64,000 bases of DNA from Mucilaginibacter_A sp964236465 (GTDB lineage Bacteria; Bacteroidota; Bacteroidia; Sphingobacteriales; Sphingobacteriaceae), in contig CAXSBZ010000001.1 in the NCBI GenBank assembly GCA_964236465.1, positions 62,001-126,000 on the forward strand, in the 5' to 3' direction. Below the pieces are notes generated by a model that searched no databases, was not told the origin of the DNA, and saw only the letters and a program-made list of their open reading frames with translations. Positions 44,881 to 53,372 of this stretch are shown here, one piece after another. Position 1 is the stretch's first letter. Every line of letters starts with the position of its first letter. Both the position numbers and the translations under genes were made by a program.

Positions 44881-45867
44881 ATGATCCTTCCTGAGCAGCA
44901 AGCCATTTTTTCTATCGGAAACGAAGCACAATTTTTGGAAAATGCTTTGCAAGTTTTTAGGTTTCAAGCGGAAAATTGCCAGGTTTACAAAACGTATTTA
45001 TCGTATTTAAACATCAATCCGCAGCAAATAAAAACGCTGGAAACCATACCGTTTTTACCGATAGAATTTTTTAAAACACACACAATCCTCAGCCAAAATC
45101 AAAACCCGGAAGTTGTTTTCACCAGTTCCGGCACAACCGGAATTACCACCAGCCAACATTTGGTTACAAATGTTTCCTGGTATCAAAACAGCTTCAGGAA
45201 AGGTTTTGAATTGTTTTACGGTGATTTAAAAAACTATGCTTTTTTGGCACTGCTGCCTTCTTATTTAGAGCGCGAAGGTTCTTCGCTGATTTATATGGTG
45301 GAGGATTTGATTACTAAAACCGAAAATTCGGGCAGTGGTTTCTATTTGTATAATAATGACGAATTGTACCAGAAACTCATCCAATTGCAGCAGCAAAAAC
45401 AACCTACAATCTTAATCGGAGTTACTTTTGCTTTGCTTGATTTTATCGAAAAATACCAACTTGATTTCCCGGAACTGATTTTGATGGAAACTGGCGGCAT
45501 GAAAGGCCGGCGCAAAGAAATGATCCGCGAGGAACTGCACCAAACGCTTTGCCAAGGTTTTGGTGTTCCGGCAATCCACTCTGAATATGGCATGACGGAA
45601 CTGCTTTCGCAAGCTTATTCTTTGGGCGAAGGTTTGTTCCAATGTGTACCCTGGATGAAGGTTTTAATACGCGATACCAACGATCCGTTTAGTATTCTTC
45701 CAAACGGAAAAACCGGCGGCATCAACGTGATCGATCTGGCAAATATCAATTCCTGTTCGTTTATCGCGACACAGGATTTGGGCAAGATCCATGCAAACAG
45801 TATGTTTGAGGTTTTGGGCCGGTTTGATTTTTCGGACATCCGCGGCTGCAATTTGCTGATTGGCTGA
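44881..45867 (+). CDS. LuxE/PaaK-like acyl-adenylating protein
   Basis: A 328-residue member of the LuxE acyl-protein synthetase family. The nucleotide-binding loop FTSSGTTGITTS (about 80-91), PAIHSEYGMTELLSQAY (about 222-238) and the C-terminal GRFDFSDIRGCN are conserved. LuxE activates fatty acids with ATP, but here there are no lux genes, so a surface-lipid or polysaccharide acylation role is more likely. The ATG at 44881 follows a TATATTTG box by 3 bases. The stop codon overlaps the first base of a dispersed-motif copy. Confidence 0.85.
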   Translation: MILPEQQAIFSIGNEAQFLENALQVFRFQAENCQVYKTYLSYLNINPQQIKTLETIPFLPIEFFKTHTILSQNQNPEVVFTSSGTTGITTSQHLVTNVSWYQNSFRKGFELFYGDLKNYAFLALLPSYLEREGSSLIYMVEDLITKTENSGSGFYLYNNDELYQKLIQLQQQKQPTILIGVTFALLDFIEKYQLDFPELILMETGGMKGRRKEMIREELHQTLCQGFGVPAIHSEYGMTELLSQAYSLGEGLFQCVPWMKVLIRDTNDPFSILPNGKTGGINVIDLANINSCSFIATQDLGKIHANSMFEVLGRFDFSDIRGCNLLIG

Positions 45868-45993
45868 TGCTTCTTTTATCAGTCTAAAATTCGAGCTGTC
45901 ATTCTGAACTTGTTTCAGGATCTCTCGTGCCTGGTTAAGATTTTGCTTGTAAGATGCCGAAACATTTTGGCATAACCAGATACTTCTTTTATC
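45867..45993. repeat. Composite repeat: palindromic repeat between two direct motif copies
   Basis: ATGCTTCTTTTATC at 45867-45880 and ATACTTCTTTTATC at 45980-45993, same orientation. They enclose the CTGAACTTGTTTCAGGATCT...GATGCCGAAACATTTTGGC element at 45898-45976. It is the same composite as 3174-3317. Confidence 0.88.
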
Positions 45994-46045
45994 GACTAAG
46001 AATAAGTGTGGAAATGCTATTTTTGCCCAAGAATTTTCCTTTAAA

Positions 46046-46669
46046 ATGATAGAACAATTTCTGAAAGACCAGCAAGAACCAAAAGCGGTTGAAAAAATTT
46101 ATTCTCGTTTGAACGATTTGTTGAATACCGGTGAGGAAATTATTTACATTGCTGTACAGAAAAAACCGCTGGTGAATATTACGCCGGATTGTGTGGCCAT
46201 AACCGACAAACGGATTTTCTTTTTTACGGCTGCCAACTTGGGTTTGTCGATCAAATTTATTGATTTTGTTTGGAAAGACGTGATTGAAGTTCGCATCAAA
46301 GAAGAACTTCTGGGTGCAGTTTTCAGCATCAAAACGTTGAACGGAGCCGAAACCAGCGTAGATTTTCTGCCGAAAGTGCAAGCCCGAAAATTGTATCAGT
46401 ACGGACAAGAACGCGAGCAAACCGAACGCGAAGAACGCCGCCAGCGCGATATGGAAGAAAAACGCGCCGCCTTGGGAACAATTATTCCGGAAATGAACCG
46501 GTTTGCTTCAACCCAAAACACGCAACCGGAAACAGCACCAAAACCAGTTGAAGCTAAACCGGATGAACTGACTGCTAAATTAAAAAAGCTTAAAATGCTG
46601 TTTGATAATAGTTTAATCACGCAGGAAGAATACAACCAGAAGAAGCTGGAGTTGCTGAGTGAGTTGTAA
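46046..46669 (+). CDS. Bacterial PH-like domain plus SHOCT protein
   Basis: A 207-residue cytoplasmic protein. Residues ~10-115 form a bacterial PH-like domain (CVAITDKRIFFFTAANLGLS). A charged coiled coil follows (EREQTEREERRQRDMEEKRA), and residues ~175-207 are a SHOCT motif (KKLKMLFDNSLITQEEYNQK). SHOCT modules often mediate oligomerisation. TATTTTTG at 46018-46025 is a likely -7 promoter element 20 bases before the ATG. Function unknown. Confidence 0.82.
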   Translation: MIEQFLKDQQEPKAVEKIYSRLNDLLNTGEEIIYIAVQKKPLVNITPDCVAITDKRIFFFTAANLGLSIKFIDFVWKDVIEVRIKEELLGAVFSIKTLNGAETSVDFLPKVQARKLYQYGQEREQTEREERRQRDMEEKRAALGTIIPEMNRFASTQNTQPETAPKPVEAKPDELTAKLKKLKMLFDNSLITQEEYNQKKLELLSEL

Positions 46670-46671
46670 GA

Positions 46672-46992
46672 TTATTTTTTAAGTATAATTTCTACAATTG
46701 CATAAATTGCTGCTAATTGGCCAAATAAAAATAGAAACATCCATTTTATAATATCAGATCTTGAACTTGCAATATCTGTTTTCAAATCAGCAATCTCAAG
46801 TTTTAATTCATTTCTCACATTTGCAATTTCGATTTTTAATTCGGCAATATCCTGTTTAGTTGCTAAAATATCTTTTTTCAGATCGAACTGCTTTTCGATT
46901 TTAGTTTCAACATATTCGGCTAAAGTTTTGGCTTGTTCGTCGCCAACTTTTTCTCTTAAAATTTGAAATAACTGAATTTCCGAAACTTGCAT
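46672..46992 (-). CDS. Coiled-coil protein with C-terminal membrane anchor
   Basis: A 106-residue protein. The ATG at 46992 gives MQVSEIQLFQILREKVG. Residues ~25-80 are a heptad coiled coil (DILATKQDIAELKIEIANVR), and residues 83-104 a transmembrane helix (WMFLFLFGQLAAIYAIVEII). It resembles DUF1640/CCDC90-like small proteins. It is convergent with the PH-SHOCT gene, with a 2-base gap. TATGTTTG on the minus strand (47003-46996) ends 3 bases before the ATG, suggesting a leaderless transcript. Confidence 0.68.
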   Translation of the reverse strand: MQVSEIQLFQILREKVGDEQAKTLAEYVETKIEKQFDLKKDILATKQDIAELKIEIANVRNELKLEIADLKTDIASSRSDIIKWMFLFLFGQLAAIYAIVEIILKK

Positions 46993-47023
46993 AATCAAAC
47001 ATACAAAAATTATTAGCAATTGG

Positions 47024-48304
47024 TTACTCTGCTTTCAGCAAAAAGTAGTTCTTCTTGCCTTTTTGCACCACCAGATATTTTTGATTGATCAAATTTGAGG
47101 TGGTAAAAACAGCATCAGGCAAAACTTTGATTTTATTGATGGCCACGCCACCGCCAGCAATCATCTTTTTGGCTTCTCCTTTGGATGGGAAAACTTTTGA
47201 TTGTTCGGCTAATAAATCAATTACAGCAACGCCGTGTTCCAGCTCAGATTTTTTTATGCTGAAATTTGGAACGCCTGCAAATAAAGCTTCAACCTCTTCA
47301 TTATTAAGTTCATTCAAAAATTCAATACCAATATTTCCAAATAAAAACTCAGATGATTTGAGGGCTTTTTCATATTCCGTTTCACCATGCACACGCATCG
47401 TAATATCTTTTGATAAAGCCTTTTGTAGAATTCGCAAATGCGGCGCAGCATCATGTTCGGCTTCCAAAGCTTCGATCTCATACTGTTTTTGCAGGGTGAA
47501 AATTCGCATGTAACTTTTGGCGTCATCATCGCCTGCATTCAACCAAAACTGATAAAACTGATACGGCGAAGTTTTAGCTGGATCAAGCCAAATATTGCCG
47601 CTTTCGGATTTACCAAACTTGCTGCCGTCGGCTTTTTTGATGAGTTGTGTGGTTAAGGCAAATGCTTCGCCCTGGTCTTTTCTGCGGATCAGTTCTGTGC
47701 CGGTTACCATGTTTCCCCACTGGTCAGAACCGCCCATTTGCAGCACGCAATTCCTGTTTTTCCACAAATAATAAAAATCGTAACCCTGGATCAATTGATA
47801 AGAAAACTCGGTGAATGACATACCGGTTTCGCCTTCCAGCCGCTTTTTCACAGAATCTTTGGCCATCATATAATTAACGGTGATGTGCTTTCCGGCATCA
47901 CGGATAAAATCCAGGAAAGAGAAGTTTTTGAACCAGTCGTAATTATTCACGATCTCCGCTCTGTTCTCACCGTTCTTAAAATCTAAAAATTTTTCAAGTT
48001 GCTGTTGAATGCCGTTCAAATTATGCTGCAAAACCTCCGCAGGCAATAAATTTCGTTCCGTAGATTTGCCGGAAGGATCGCCAACCATGCCGGTTGCACC
48101 GCCAACCAGCACAAAAGGTTTGTGTCCGGCTTGCTGAAAATGGATCAGCGTCATGATCTGCGCCAGGCTGCCCACATGCAGTGAATCCGCCGTCGGGTCA
48201 AAACCAATATAACCGGAAACCATCCCACTTTGCAGTTTTTCTTCCACTCCGGGCATCAAATCGTGGAGCATCCCGCGCCAGCGCAACTCTTCAACAAAAT
48301 TCAT
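47024..48304 (-). CDS. tyrS: Tyrosyl-tRNA synthetase
   Basis: A 426-residue class I synthetase. The ATG at 48304 gives MNFVEELRWRGMLHDLMPGV; an earlier TTG is rejected. The HIGH-type signature is HVGS (in DSLHVGSLAQIM), the KMSKS-type loop is KFGKS, and the C-terminal S4 RNA-binding domain is seen in FPSKGEAKKMIAGGGVAINK. A -7 element TATCTTTG lies 22 bases upstream, at 48333-48326 on the minus strand. A motif copy (GTT form) at 47102-47115 is read as DAVFT. Confidence 0.95.
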   Translation of the reverse strand: MNFVEELRWRGMLHDLMPGVEEKLQSGMVSGYIGFDPTADSLHVGSLAQIMTLIHFQQAGHKPFVLVGGATGMVGDPSGKSTERNLLPAEVLQHNLNGIQQQLEKFLDFKNGENRAEIVNNYDWFKNFSFLDFIRDAGKHITVNYMMAKDSVKKRLEGETGMSFTEFSYQLIQGYDFYYLWKNRNCVLQMGGSDQWGNMVTGTELIRRKDQGEAFALTTQLIKKADGSKFGKSESGNIWLDPAKTSPYQFYQFWLNAGDDDAKSYMRIFTLQKQYEIEALEAEHDAAPHLRILQKALSKDITMRVHGETEYEKALKSSEFLFGNIGIEFLNELNNEEVEALFAGVPNFSIKKSELEHGVAVIDLLAEQSKVFPSKGEAKKMIAGGGVAINKIKVLPDAVFTTSNLINQKYLVVQKGKKNYFLLKAE

Positions 48305-48363
48305 TTTTATAGAAATTAAAAGCGGCAAAGATAACAGAATCGGGCAAAAGCAATTTCTATGTC

Positions 48364-48377
48364 ATGCTTCTTTTATC
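48364..48377 (+). repeat. Dispersed motif ATGCTTCTTTTATC, single copy
   Basis: A perfect copy with a CAAAAATCTG tail, in the divergent gap between tyrS and the AcpH-like gene. Confidence 0.9.
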
Positions 48378-48425
48378 AGGCAAAAATCTGTTTTGTATAA
48401 TTTCTGTTTTGTATATTTACGGGTA

Positions 48426-49115
48426 ATGAACTTTTTATCGCACTTTTATTTTGACCGGAATTGCAACGATGCCTACCACGTTTTAGGCAGCGTAATGCCC
48501 GATCTTTTGCGAAATGCGGACAAGGAAGCGAAAATTAAAATTGACCACTTACCAGCACAACAAGATGTAGCAATCAACTCGATGATAAGCGGTTGGAAAA
48601 AACATTTGAAAATTGACCTGCATTTTCATTCCTCAGATTTTTTCAAACTTCACGCCCATCAGCTTAAATTATTGCTTGAACCGGCCCTTTCCGGTTCTGC
48701 TGTGAAACCGTTTTTTTTGGGCCATATTGCGCTGGAATTGATTTTGGATAATTTGCTGCTGACCAACCATACTGTTTTTGCCGATGATTTTTATGACCAT
48801 TTAAAAAATGCAGAAGAAGCCAACATTTTTAGGTTTTTGGAACTGAACCGGGTTGATCCAAAAAAATTCCTGGCCTTTTATACTACTTTTATCCATGAAA
48901 AATACCTGAACTCTTACATCAAAACCGATAGCGTAGTTTATGCTTTAAAACGTGTTTGCCAGCGCATCTGGCAAAATCCTTTTACAACCAAGCAGGAACA
49001 AGCTGTTACTGAAATAGTTAATGCCTACATTAAAAACTTGTCGGAATGTTTTATGCAGGTTTTTTGGGAGATGGAAGCTTTATTACAGTCAGCCGATTCG
49101 ATGAAGCTTTTTTAG
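48426..49115 (+). CDS. ACP phosphodiesterase-like (AcpH-like) protein
   Basis: A 229-residue protein. It opens with MNFLSHFYFDR and has an early GSVMPDLLR block, matching the AcpH/HD-like pattern (N-terminal F-L-S/A-H and a D-L pair). Its middle has IDLHFHSSDFF and FLGHIALELILDNLLL, giving several His and Asp candidates for metal binding. AcpH removes phosphopantetheine from acyl carrier protein; whether this protein does so is inference. The ATG at 48426 is preferred to one 33 bases upstream because the family start fits. Confidence 0.65.
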   Translation: MNFLSHFYFDRNCNDAYHVLGSVMPDLLRNADKEAKIKIDHLPAQQDVAINSMISGWKKHLKIDLHFHSSDFFKLHAHQLKLLLEPALSGSAVKPFFLGHIALELILDNLLLTNHTVFADDFYDHLKNAEEANIFRFLELNRVDPKKFLAFYTTFIHEKYLNSYIKTDSVVYALKRVCQRIWQNPFTTKQEQAVTEIVNAYIKNLSECFMQVFWEMEALLQSADSMKLF

Positions 49116-49168
49116 GGTTCGAGATAAAATAAATCGCTTCAGAATCAGCAAAATAGCGAAATTTTTTT

Positions 49169-49198
49169 TTGAGGTAGCTTTTAAATTTTTTATTTTTG
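49169..49198 (+). promoter_or_regulatory. Consensus Bacteroidota promoter of rpsA
   Basis: TTG at 49169-49171, a 19-base spacer and TATTTTTG at 49191-49198 match TTG-N19-TAnnTTTG exactly. The transcript would have a leader of about 33-35 bases. Confidence 0.78.
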
Positions 49199-49237
49199 CA
49201 GCCCGATCTATTTCGGGAAAAGGAGATAAACTATTTA

Positions 49238-51184
49238 ATGGCAAAAAAACAAGAAGCAGAAAAAGAATTACAAGCAAAACAAGCTGAATTTCAAGACGCA
49301 GGAAACCTGCAACTGGGAAGAGAAAACATTGAATCAGAAGCAGATTCGGGCTTAATCGAATCCATCAAATCCAACATGGCACAACCTGCCGGAGATTTTG
49401 ACTGGGACGCGGACGAAAAAAAATTCGGTAATTACTCGAATGAAGACCGCGAAAAAATGGAACACTTGTACGATGGTACGTTTCATTCCATCACCAAAGG
49501 TGAAATCATTAGCGGCACGGTAGTTACCATCAACACAAAAGATGTTGTGCTAAACATTGGTTTTAAATCTGATGGTTTAGTTTCTGTATCCGAATTCCGC
49601 GATATGCCTGATTTGAAGAAAGGCGATTTAGTGGATGTTTATGTTGAATCTCAGGAAGATTTGAACGGTCAGTTGGTTCTTTCCCGCAAACGTGCCAAAA
49701 CCCAACGCTCTTGGGAACGCATTAACGAAGCTTTAGAAAAAGATGAAATCATCGAAGGTTATGTAAAAAGCAGAACCAAAGGTGGTTTAATTGTAGATAT
49801 TATTGGTGTTGAGGCCTTTTTACCTGGTTCTCAGATTGATATTAAACCTATCCGCGACTACGATATTTACGTAGGCAAAACGATGGAGTTTAAGGTTGTT
49901 AAAATCAACCATGAATTTAAAAATGTTGTTGTTTCCCATAAAGTATTGATCGAAGATGATTTGGAAAACCAAAAAACTGAGATCGTTGCCAAATTAGAAA
50001 AAGGCCAAATTTTGGAAGGAACAGTTAAAAACATTACCGATTTCGGTGTATTTATCGATTTGGGTGGTGTTGATGGCTTGCTGCATATTACAGATATTTC
50101 CTGGGGCCGTATTGAGCATCCGCGCGAAATTTTATCATTAGACCAAAAACTGAACGTTGTTGTTTTAGATTTTGATGATGAGAAAAAACGTATTGCTTTG
50201 GGCTTGAAACAATTAACACCGCATCCTTGGCAAAGCTTGTCTGAAGATATTCAGATCGGTTCTGTTGTAAAAGGCCGGATTGTTACTGTTGCCGATTATG
50301 GTGCTTTCTTAGAAATTATCCCAGGTGTTGAAGGTTTGATCCATGTGTCAGAAATGTCATGGTCTCAAAACTTGCGCAGCCCGCAGGAATTTTTGAAAGT
50401 AGGCGATGAAGTGCAAGCGCAAGTATTGACTCTGGATCGTGATGACCGCAAAATGTCATTAGGTATCAAGCAGTTAACGCCAGATCCTTGGCAACAAGCT
50501 GCTACCAAATATCCTGTTGGCAGCCAGCACAGAGCAACCGTTAAAAACATGACCAATTTTGGTGTGTTTGTGGAACTGGAAGACGGAATTGATGGTTTGA
50601 TTCATATTTCTGATCTGTCCTGGTCTAAAAAAGTAAATCACCCAAATGAATTTACTAAAGTTGGCGAAGTATTAAACGTTGTCGTTTTAGAACTGGATGT
50701 TGATAACCGCAAACTGAGCTTAGGCCACAAACAATTAGAAGAAAACCCTTGGGATACTTTTGAAACGATTTTTAATGTAGATTCCGTACATCAGGGAACA
50801 GTAATTAAAGTAACGGATAAAGGATCTGTAGTTGCTTTGCCTTACGGTGTTGAAGGTTTTGTACCCACAAAACATGCAATCCTGGAAGATGGCAAGCCTT
50901 TAAAAGCTGAAGATGTGGCTGATTTCAAAGTGATTGAATTTAACAAAGAAAACAAACGGATTGTGATTTCTCATTCACGTATCTGGGAAGATGCCCGTGC
51001 AGAAGCCCGCATGGAAGAGTTCAACACACGCAAAAAAGAAGCAAAAGCTTCAACCGTTGCAGTAAAAAAAGTTAAAGACTCTGTTGAGAAATCAACACTT
51101 GGCGATCTAAGTGTTTTGGCACAACTGAAACAGCAGATGGAAGGTGCCGAAAATGATGCACGTAACACTGATAAACCAGAATAA
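49238..51184 (+). CDS. rpsA: 30S ribosomal protein S1
   Basis: A 648-residue S1 protein with six S1 (OB-fold) repeats, beginning at about residues 85, 170, 260, 345, 430 and 520 (for example VKNITDFGVFIDLGGVDGLL and VKNMTNFGVFVELEDGIDGL). It has an N-terminal Gln/Glu-rich extension and a basic C-tail. It helps load mRNA on ribosomes. An AGGAG at 49221-49225, 12 bases before the ATG, is unusually Shine-Dalgarno-like for this phylum. The strong promoter and terminator make it a single-gene unit. Confidence 0.96.
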   Translation: MAKKQEAEKELQAKQAEFQDAGNLQLGRENIESEADSGLIESIKSNMAQPAGDFDWDADEKKFGNYSNEDREKMEHLYDGTFHSITKGEIISGTVVTINTKDVVLNIGFKSDGLVSVSEFRDMPDLKKGDLVDVYVESQEDLNGQLVLSRKRAKTQRSWERINEALEKDEIIEGYVKSRTKGGLIVDIIGVEAFLPGSQIDIKPIRDYDIYVGKTMEFKVVKINHEFKNVVVSHKVLIEDDLENQKTEIVAKLEKGQILEGTVKNITDFGVFIDLGGVDGLLHITDISWGRIEHPREILSLDQKLNVVVLDFDDEKKRIALGLKQLTPHPWQSLSEDIQIGSVVKGRIVTVADYGAFLEIIPGVEGLIHVSEMSWSQNLRSPQEFLKVGDEVQAQVLTLDRDDRKMSLGIKQLTPDPWQQAATKYPVGSQHRATVKNMTNFGVFVELEDGIDGLIHISDLSWSKKVNHPNEFTKVGEVLNVVVLELDVDNRKLSLGHKQLEENPWDTFETIFNVDSVHQGTVIKVTDKGSVVALPYGVEGFVPTKHAILEDGKPLKAEDVADFKVIEFNKENKRIVISHSRIWEDARAEARMEEFNTRKKEAKASTVAVKKVKDSVEKSTLGDLSVLAQLKQQMEGAENDARNTDKPE

Positions 51185-51205
51185 TTTATTTCCTTTTTAA
51201 TATTG

Positions 51206-51237
51206 AAGCCTCTCCTTTTTCAGGAGAGGCTTTTTTT
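51206..51237 (+). terminator. Strong rho-independent terminator of rpsA
   Basis: AAGCCTCTCC / GGAGAGGCTT stem with a TTTTTCA loop, followed by a run of seven T's. Confidence 0.92.
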
Positions 51238-51252
51238 GTGGAAAAAATTTTG

Positions 51253-51363
51253 ATGCTTCTTTTATCGACCTAAAATTGAAATAGCAACTTTGAATACTTC
51301 TTTCATCAACCTGAAAATTAAATTCGGATTCAAACTTCTTTTTTAGGTCGATAAAAACAGTAT
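51253..51363. repeat. Dispersed-motif cluster, 111 bp, mixed variants
   Basis: ATGCTTCTTTTATC at 51253-51266, a degenerate direct copy ATACTTCTTTCATC at 51294-51307, and the inverse GATAAAAACAGTAT (GTT variant) at 51350-51363. It shows that the two variant forms pair with each other. Confidence 0.87.
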
Positions 51364-51404
51364 CCACAAATCGAGAACTAATTCTGCCATGTTGAATAAA
51401 TTCC

Positions 51405-51412
51405 TACTTTTG
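51405..51412 (+). promoter_or_regulatory. Putative -7 element of pyrRB
   Basis: TACTTTTG, consensus TAnnTTTG, 17 bases before the pyrR ATG. No proper TTG is at the -33 distance. Confidence 0.4.
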
Positions 51413-51429
51413 CCCAAATCCACCCGGTA

Positions 51430-51975
51430 ATGCAAAACCTAACCCTGCTTGACGGTCCGAAATTTCAGATCACGATCCAACGTCTTTGCCGGCAATTGAT
51501 TGAAAACCACAACGATTTTTCGGATTCTGTTATTTTGGGTATTCAGCCGCGCGGCCCTTTTTTATCCAAACGAATTGCTGTAGAACTGAAAAATATTTTG
51601 CCTGAAAACCAAATTTTTTCCGGTGATCTGGATATTACTTTTTTCCGGGACGATTTCCGCAGAAGACAAAATCCGCTGGTCCCAAATCAAACCCGGATCG
51701 ATTTCATTATCGAAAATAAAAAAGTGATTTTGGTAGATGATGTGCTTTGGACCGGAAGAACGATCCGTGCTGCAATGGATGCGATGCTTGCTTTCGGACG
51801 GCCGCAAAAAGTAGAATTGCTGGTTTTGGTAGATCGTAGATATTCGCGGCATTTGCCCATTGAACCCGATTATATTGGCATTCAGGTAGATTCTGTGGCT
51901 TCGCAAAAAGTAATTGTGAGCTGGAAAGAGGCAGACGAAGAAGATAAAGTGGTTTTGTTATCAGAAGATAAATAA
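51430..51975 (+). CDS. pyrR: PyrR: pyrimidine operon regulator / uracil phosphoribosyltransferase
   Basis: A 181-residue PRTase-fold protein. The PRPP-binding motif is VILVDDVLWTGRTIRAAMDA (about 99-118), and the N-terminal ILGIQPRGPFLSKRIA block is typical. In Bacillota PyrR binds pyr mRNA to attenuate transcription and also makes UMP from uracil. Here it overlaps pyrB by one base (TAATG). I find no obvious attenuator hairpin in the 51364-51429 leader. Confidence 0.92.
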   Translation: MQNLTLLDGPKFQITIQRLCRQLIENHNDFSDSVILGIQPRGPFLSKRIAVELKNILPENQIFSGDLDITFFRDDFRRRQNPLVPNQTRIDFIIENKKVILVDDVLWTGRTIRAAMDAMLAFGRPQKVELLVLVDRRYSRHLPIEPDYIGIQVDSVASQKVIVSWKEADEEDKVVLLSEDK

Positions 51976-52907
51976 TGGCCGATCAGCAAAAATTGAGTTC
52001 CCGACATCTTTTAGGCATCAAAGACCTCAACCGAAACGATATTGAATTGATCTTTGAAACCGCTACTAATTTCAAAGCAGTTTTAAACCGACCGATCAAA
52101 AAAGTACCTTCTCTCCGCGATGTTACGATTGCCAACATCTTTTTTGAAAATTCTACCCGCACCCGTTTATCTTTTGAACTGGCTCAAAAACGGCTTTCTG
52201 CGGATACCGTGAACTTTGCAGCCGCTTCATCCTCAGTAAGTAAAGGCGAAACGCTGATTGATACGGTAAATAATATTTTGGCCATGAAAGTGGATATGGT
52301 GGTGATGCGCCATCCGTATGCCGGAGCTGGGATTTTTTTATCGCGCCATATCAAAGCACAAATTGTAAATGCCGGTGATGGCGCACACGAACATCCAACA
52401 CAAGCTTTGCTCGATGCTTTTTCTATCCGGGAGAAATATGGCGAAGTGAGCGGCAAAAAAGTGGTGATCGTGGGCGATATTTTGCATTCGCGCGTGGCTT
52501 TGTCCAATATTTTGTGCTTGAAACAGTTGGGTGCCGAAGTGATGGTTTGCGGCCCGACAACTTTGATCCCGAAATTTATCGGCTCGTTGGATGTAAAAGT
52601 GGAGCATAATCTGCAAAAAGCTTTGAACTGGTGCGATGTGGCCAACATGTTGCGCATTCAATTAGAAAGGCAGGACATTAAATATTTTCCTTCGCTGCGA
52701 GAATATACAATGCTTTACGGATTGAACAAAAAAATTCTGGATTCGCTGGATAAAGAAATTACGGTGATGCATCCCGGACCGATTAATCGTGGCGTAGAAA
52801 TTACGAGCGATGTGGCCGACAGCAAGCAATCTATTATTCTGGATCAGGTAGAAAACGGTGTGGCCGTGCGGATGGCGGTTTTGTATTTGCTGGCCGGGCA
52901 GATGTGA
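51975..52907 (+). CDS. pyrB: Aspartate carbamoyltransferase catalytic subunit
   Basis: A 310-residue ATCase that joins carbamoyl phosphate and aspartate in pyrimidine synthesis. The carbamoyl-phosphate motif FFENSTRTRLSFE (STRTR at 60-64) and HPTQALLDAFSI near residue 140 are intact, as is MHPGPINRGVEI. It is coupled to pyrR. No pyrI regulatory subunit is nearby; the non-catalytic dihydroorotase-like protein encoded at 35377-36633 is a candidate structural partner (inference). Confidence 0.96.
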   Translation: MADQQKLSSRHLLGIKDLNRNDIELIFETATNFKAVLNRPIKKVPSLRDVTIANIFFENSTRTRLSFELAQKRLSADTVNFAAASSSVSKGETLIDTVNNILAMKVDMVVMRHPYAGAGIFLSRHIKAQIVNAGDGAHEHPTQALLDAFSIREKYGEVSGKKVVIVGDILHSRVALSNILCLKQLGAEVMVCGPTTLIPKFIGSLDVKVEHNLQKALNWCDVANMLRIQLERQDIKYFPSLREYTMLYGLNKKILDSLDKEITVMHPGPINRGVEITSDVADSKQSIILDQVENGVAVRMAVLYLLAGQM

Positions 52908-52951
52908 TTACAAGTTTAACTGCTGCTGAAGTTTCGCTGATCTAATCTTGG

Positions 52952-53038
52952 ATGCTTCTTTTATCGACTAAAATTAAGAATCCAAGTAATCGCTTTTATA
53001 AATTTATAAGTATAAAATTACAGGCATAAAAGAAGTAT
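52952..53038. repeat. Dispersed-motif inverted pair, 87 bp
   Basis: ATGCTTCTTTTATC at 52952-52965 and its inverse GCATAAAAGAAGTAT at 53024-53038. Confidence 0.88.
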
Positions 53039-53276
53039 CTAAATGATGTTTGATATGAAAAATCAATAATGAGGATTTTTTTCATAGCGGCGGAACTGGC
53101 GGTAGCAGTAGCTTTTTTGCATTCAATCTAGTGAAAAAAAACGTAGTAATTATCCTTTCCAATTCAGCAGAATCTACGGATCCGATTTGCGTTTCCATTA
53201 TTAAACTTTTGCAATAAATGTGCGTCAACCTTTATAAATTTTCGTATTAAAGGATTGATAAAACCAATTTTTAGTC

Positions 53277-53290
53277 TATAAAAGAAGCAT
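53277..53290 (-). repeat. Dispersed motif TATAAAAGAAGCAT, single copy
   Basis: Preceded by the CCAATTTTTAG tail. Apart from this and the pair at 52952-53038, the gap 52908-53372 shows no gene; a 20-codon frame at 53069 is too short to support. Confidence 0.85.
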
Positions 53291-53372
53291 GACCGCCGGC
53301 CAGAAACATTTTTTACGCGGTTATTATCGGCAAGGTCTTTAATTTAGCATCGCCGTTACCCAAAAAACAACT

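Noticed and set aside
53039..53372. Possible remnant gene between pyrB and the TPR gene
   Set aside because: Only frames of about 20 codons; no recognisable degraded protein could be read.
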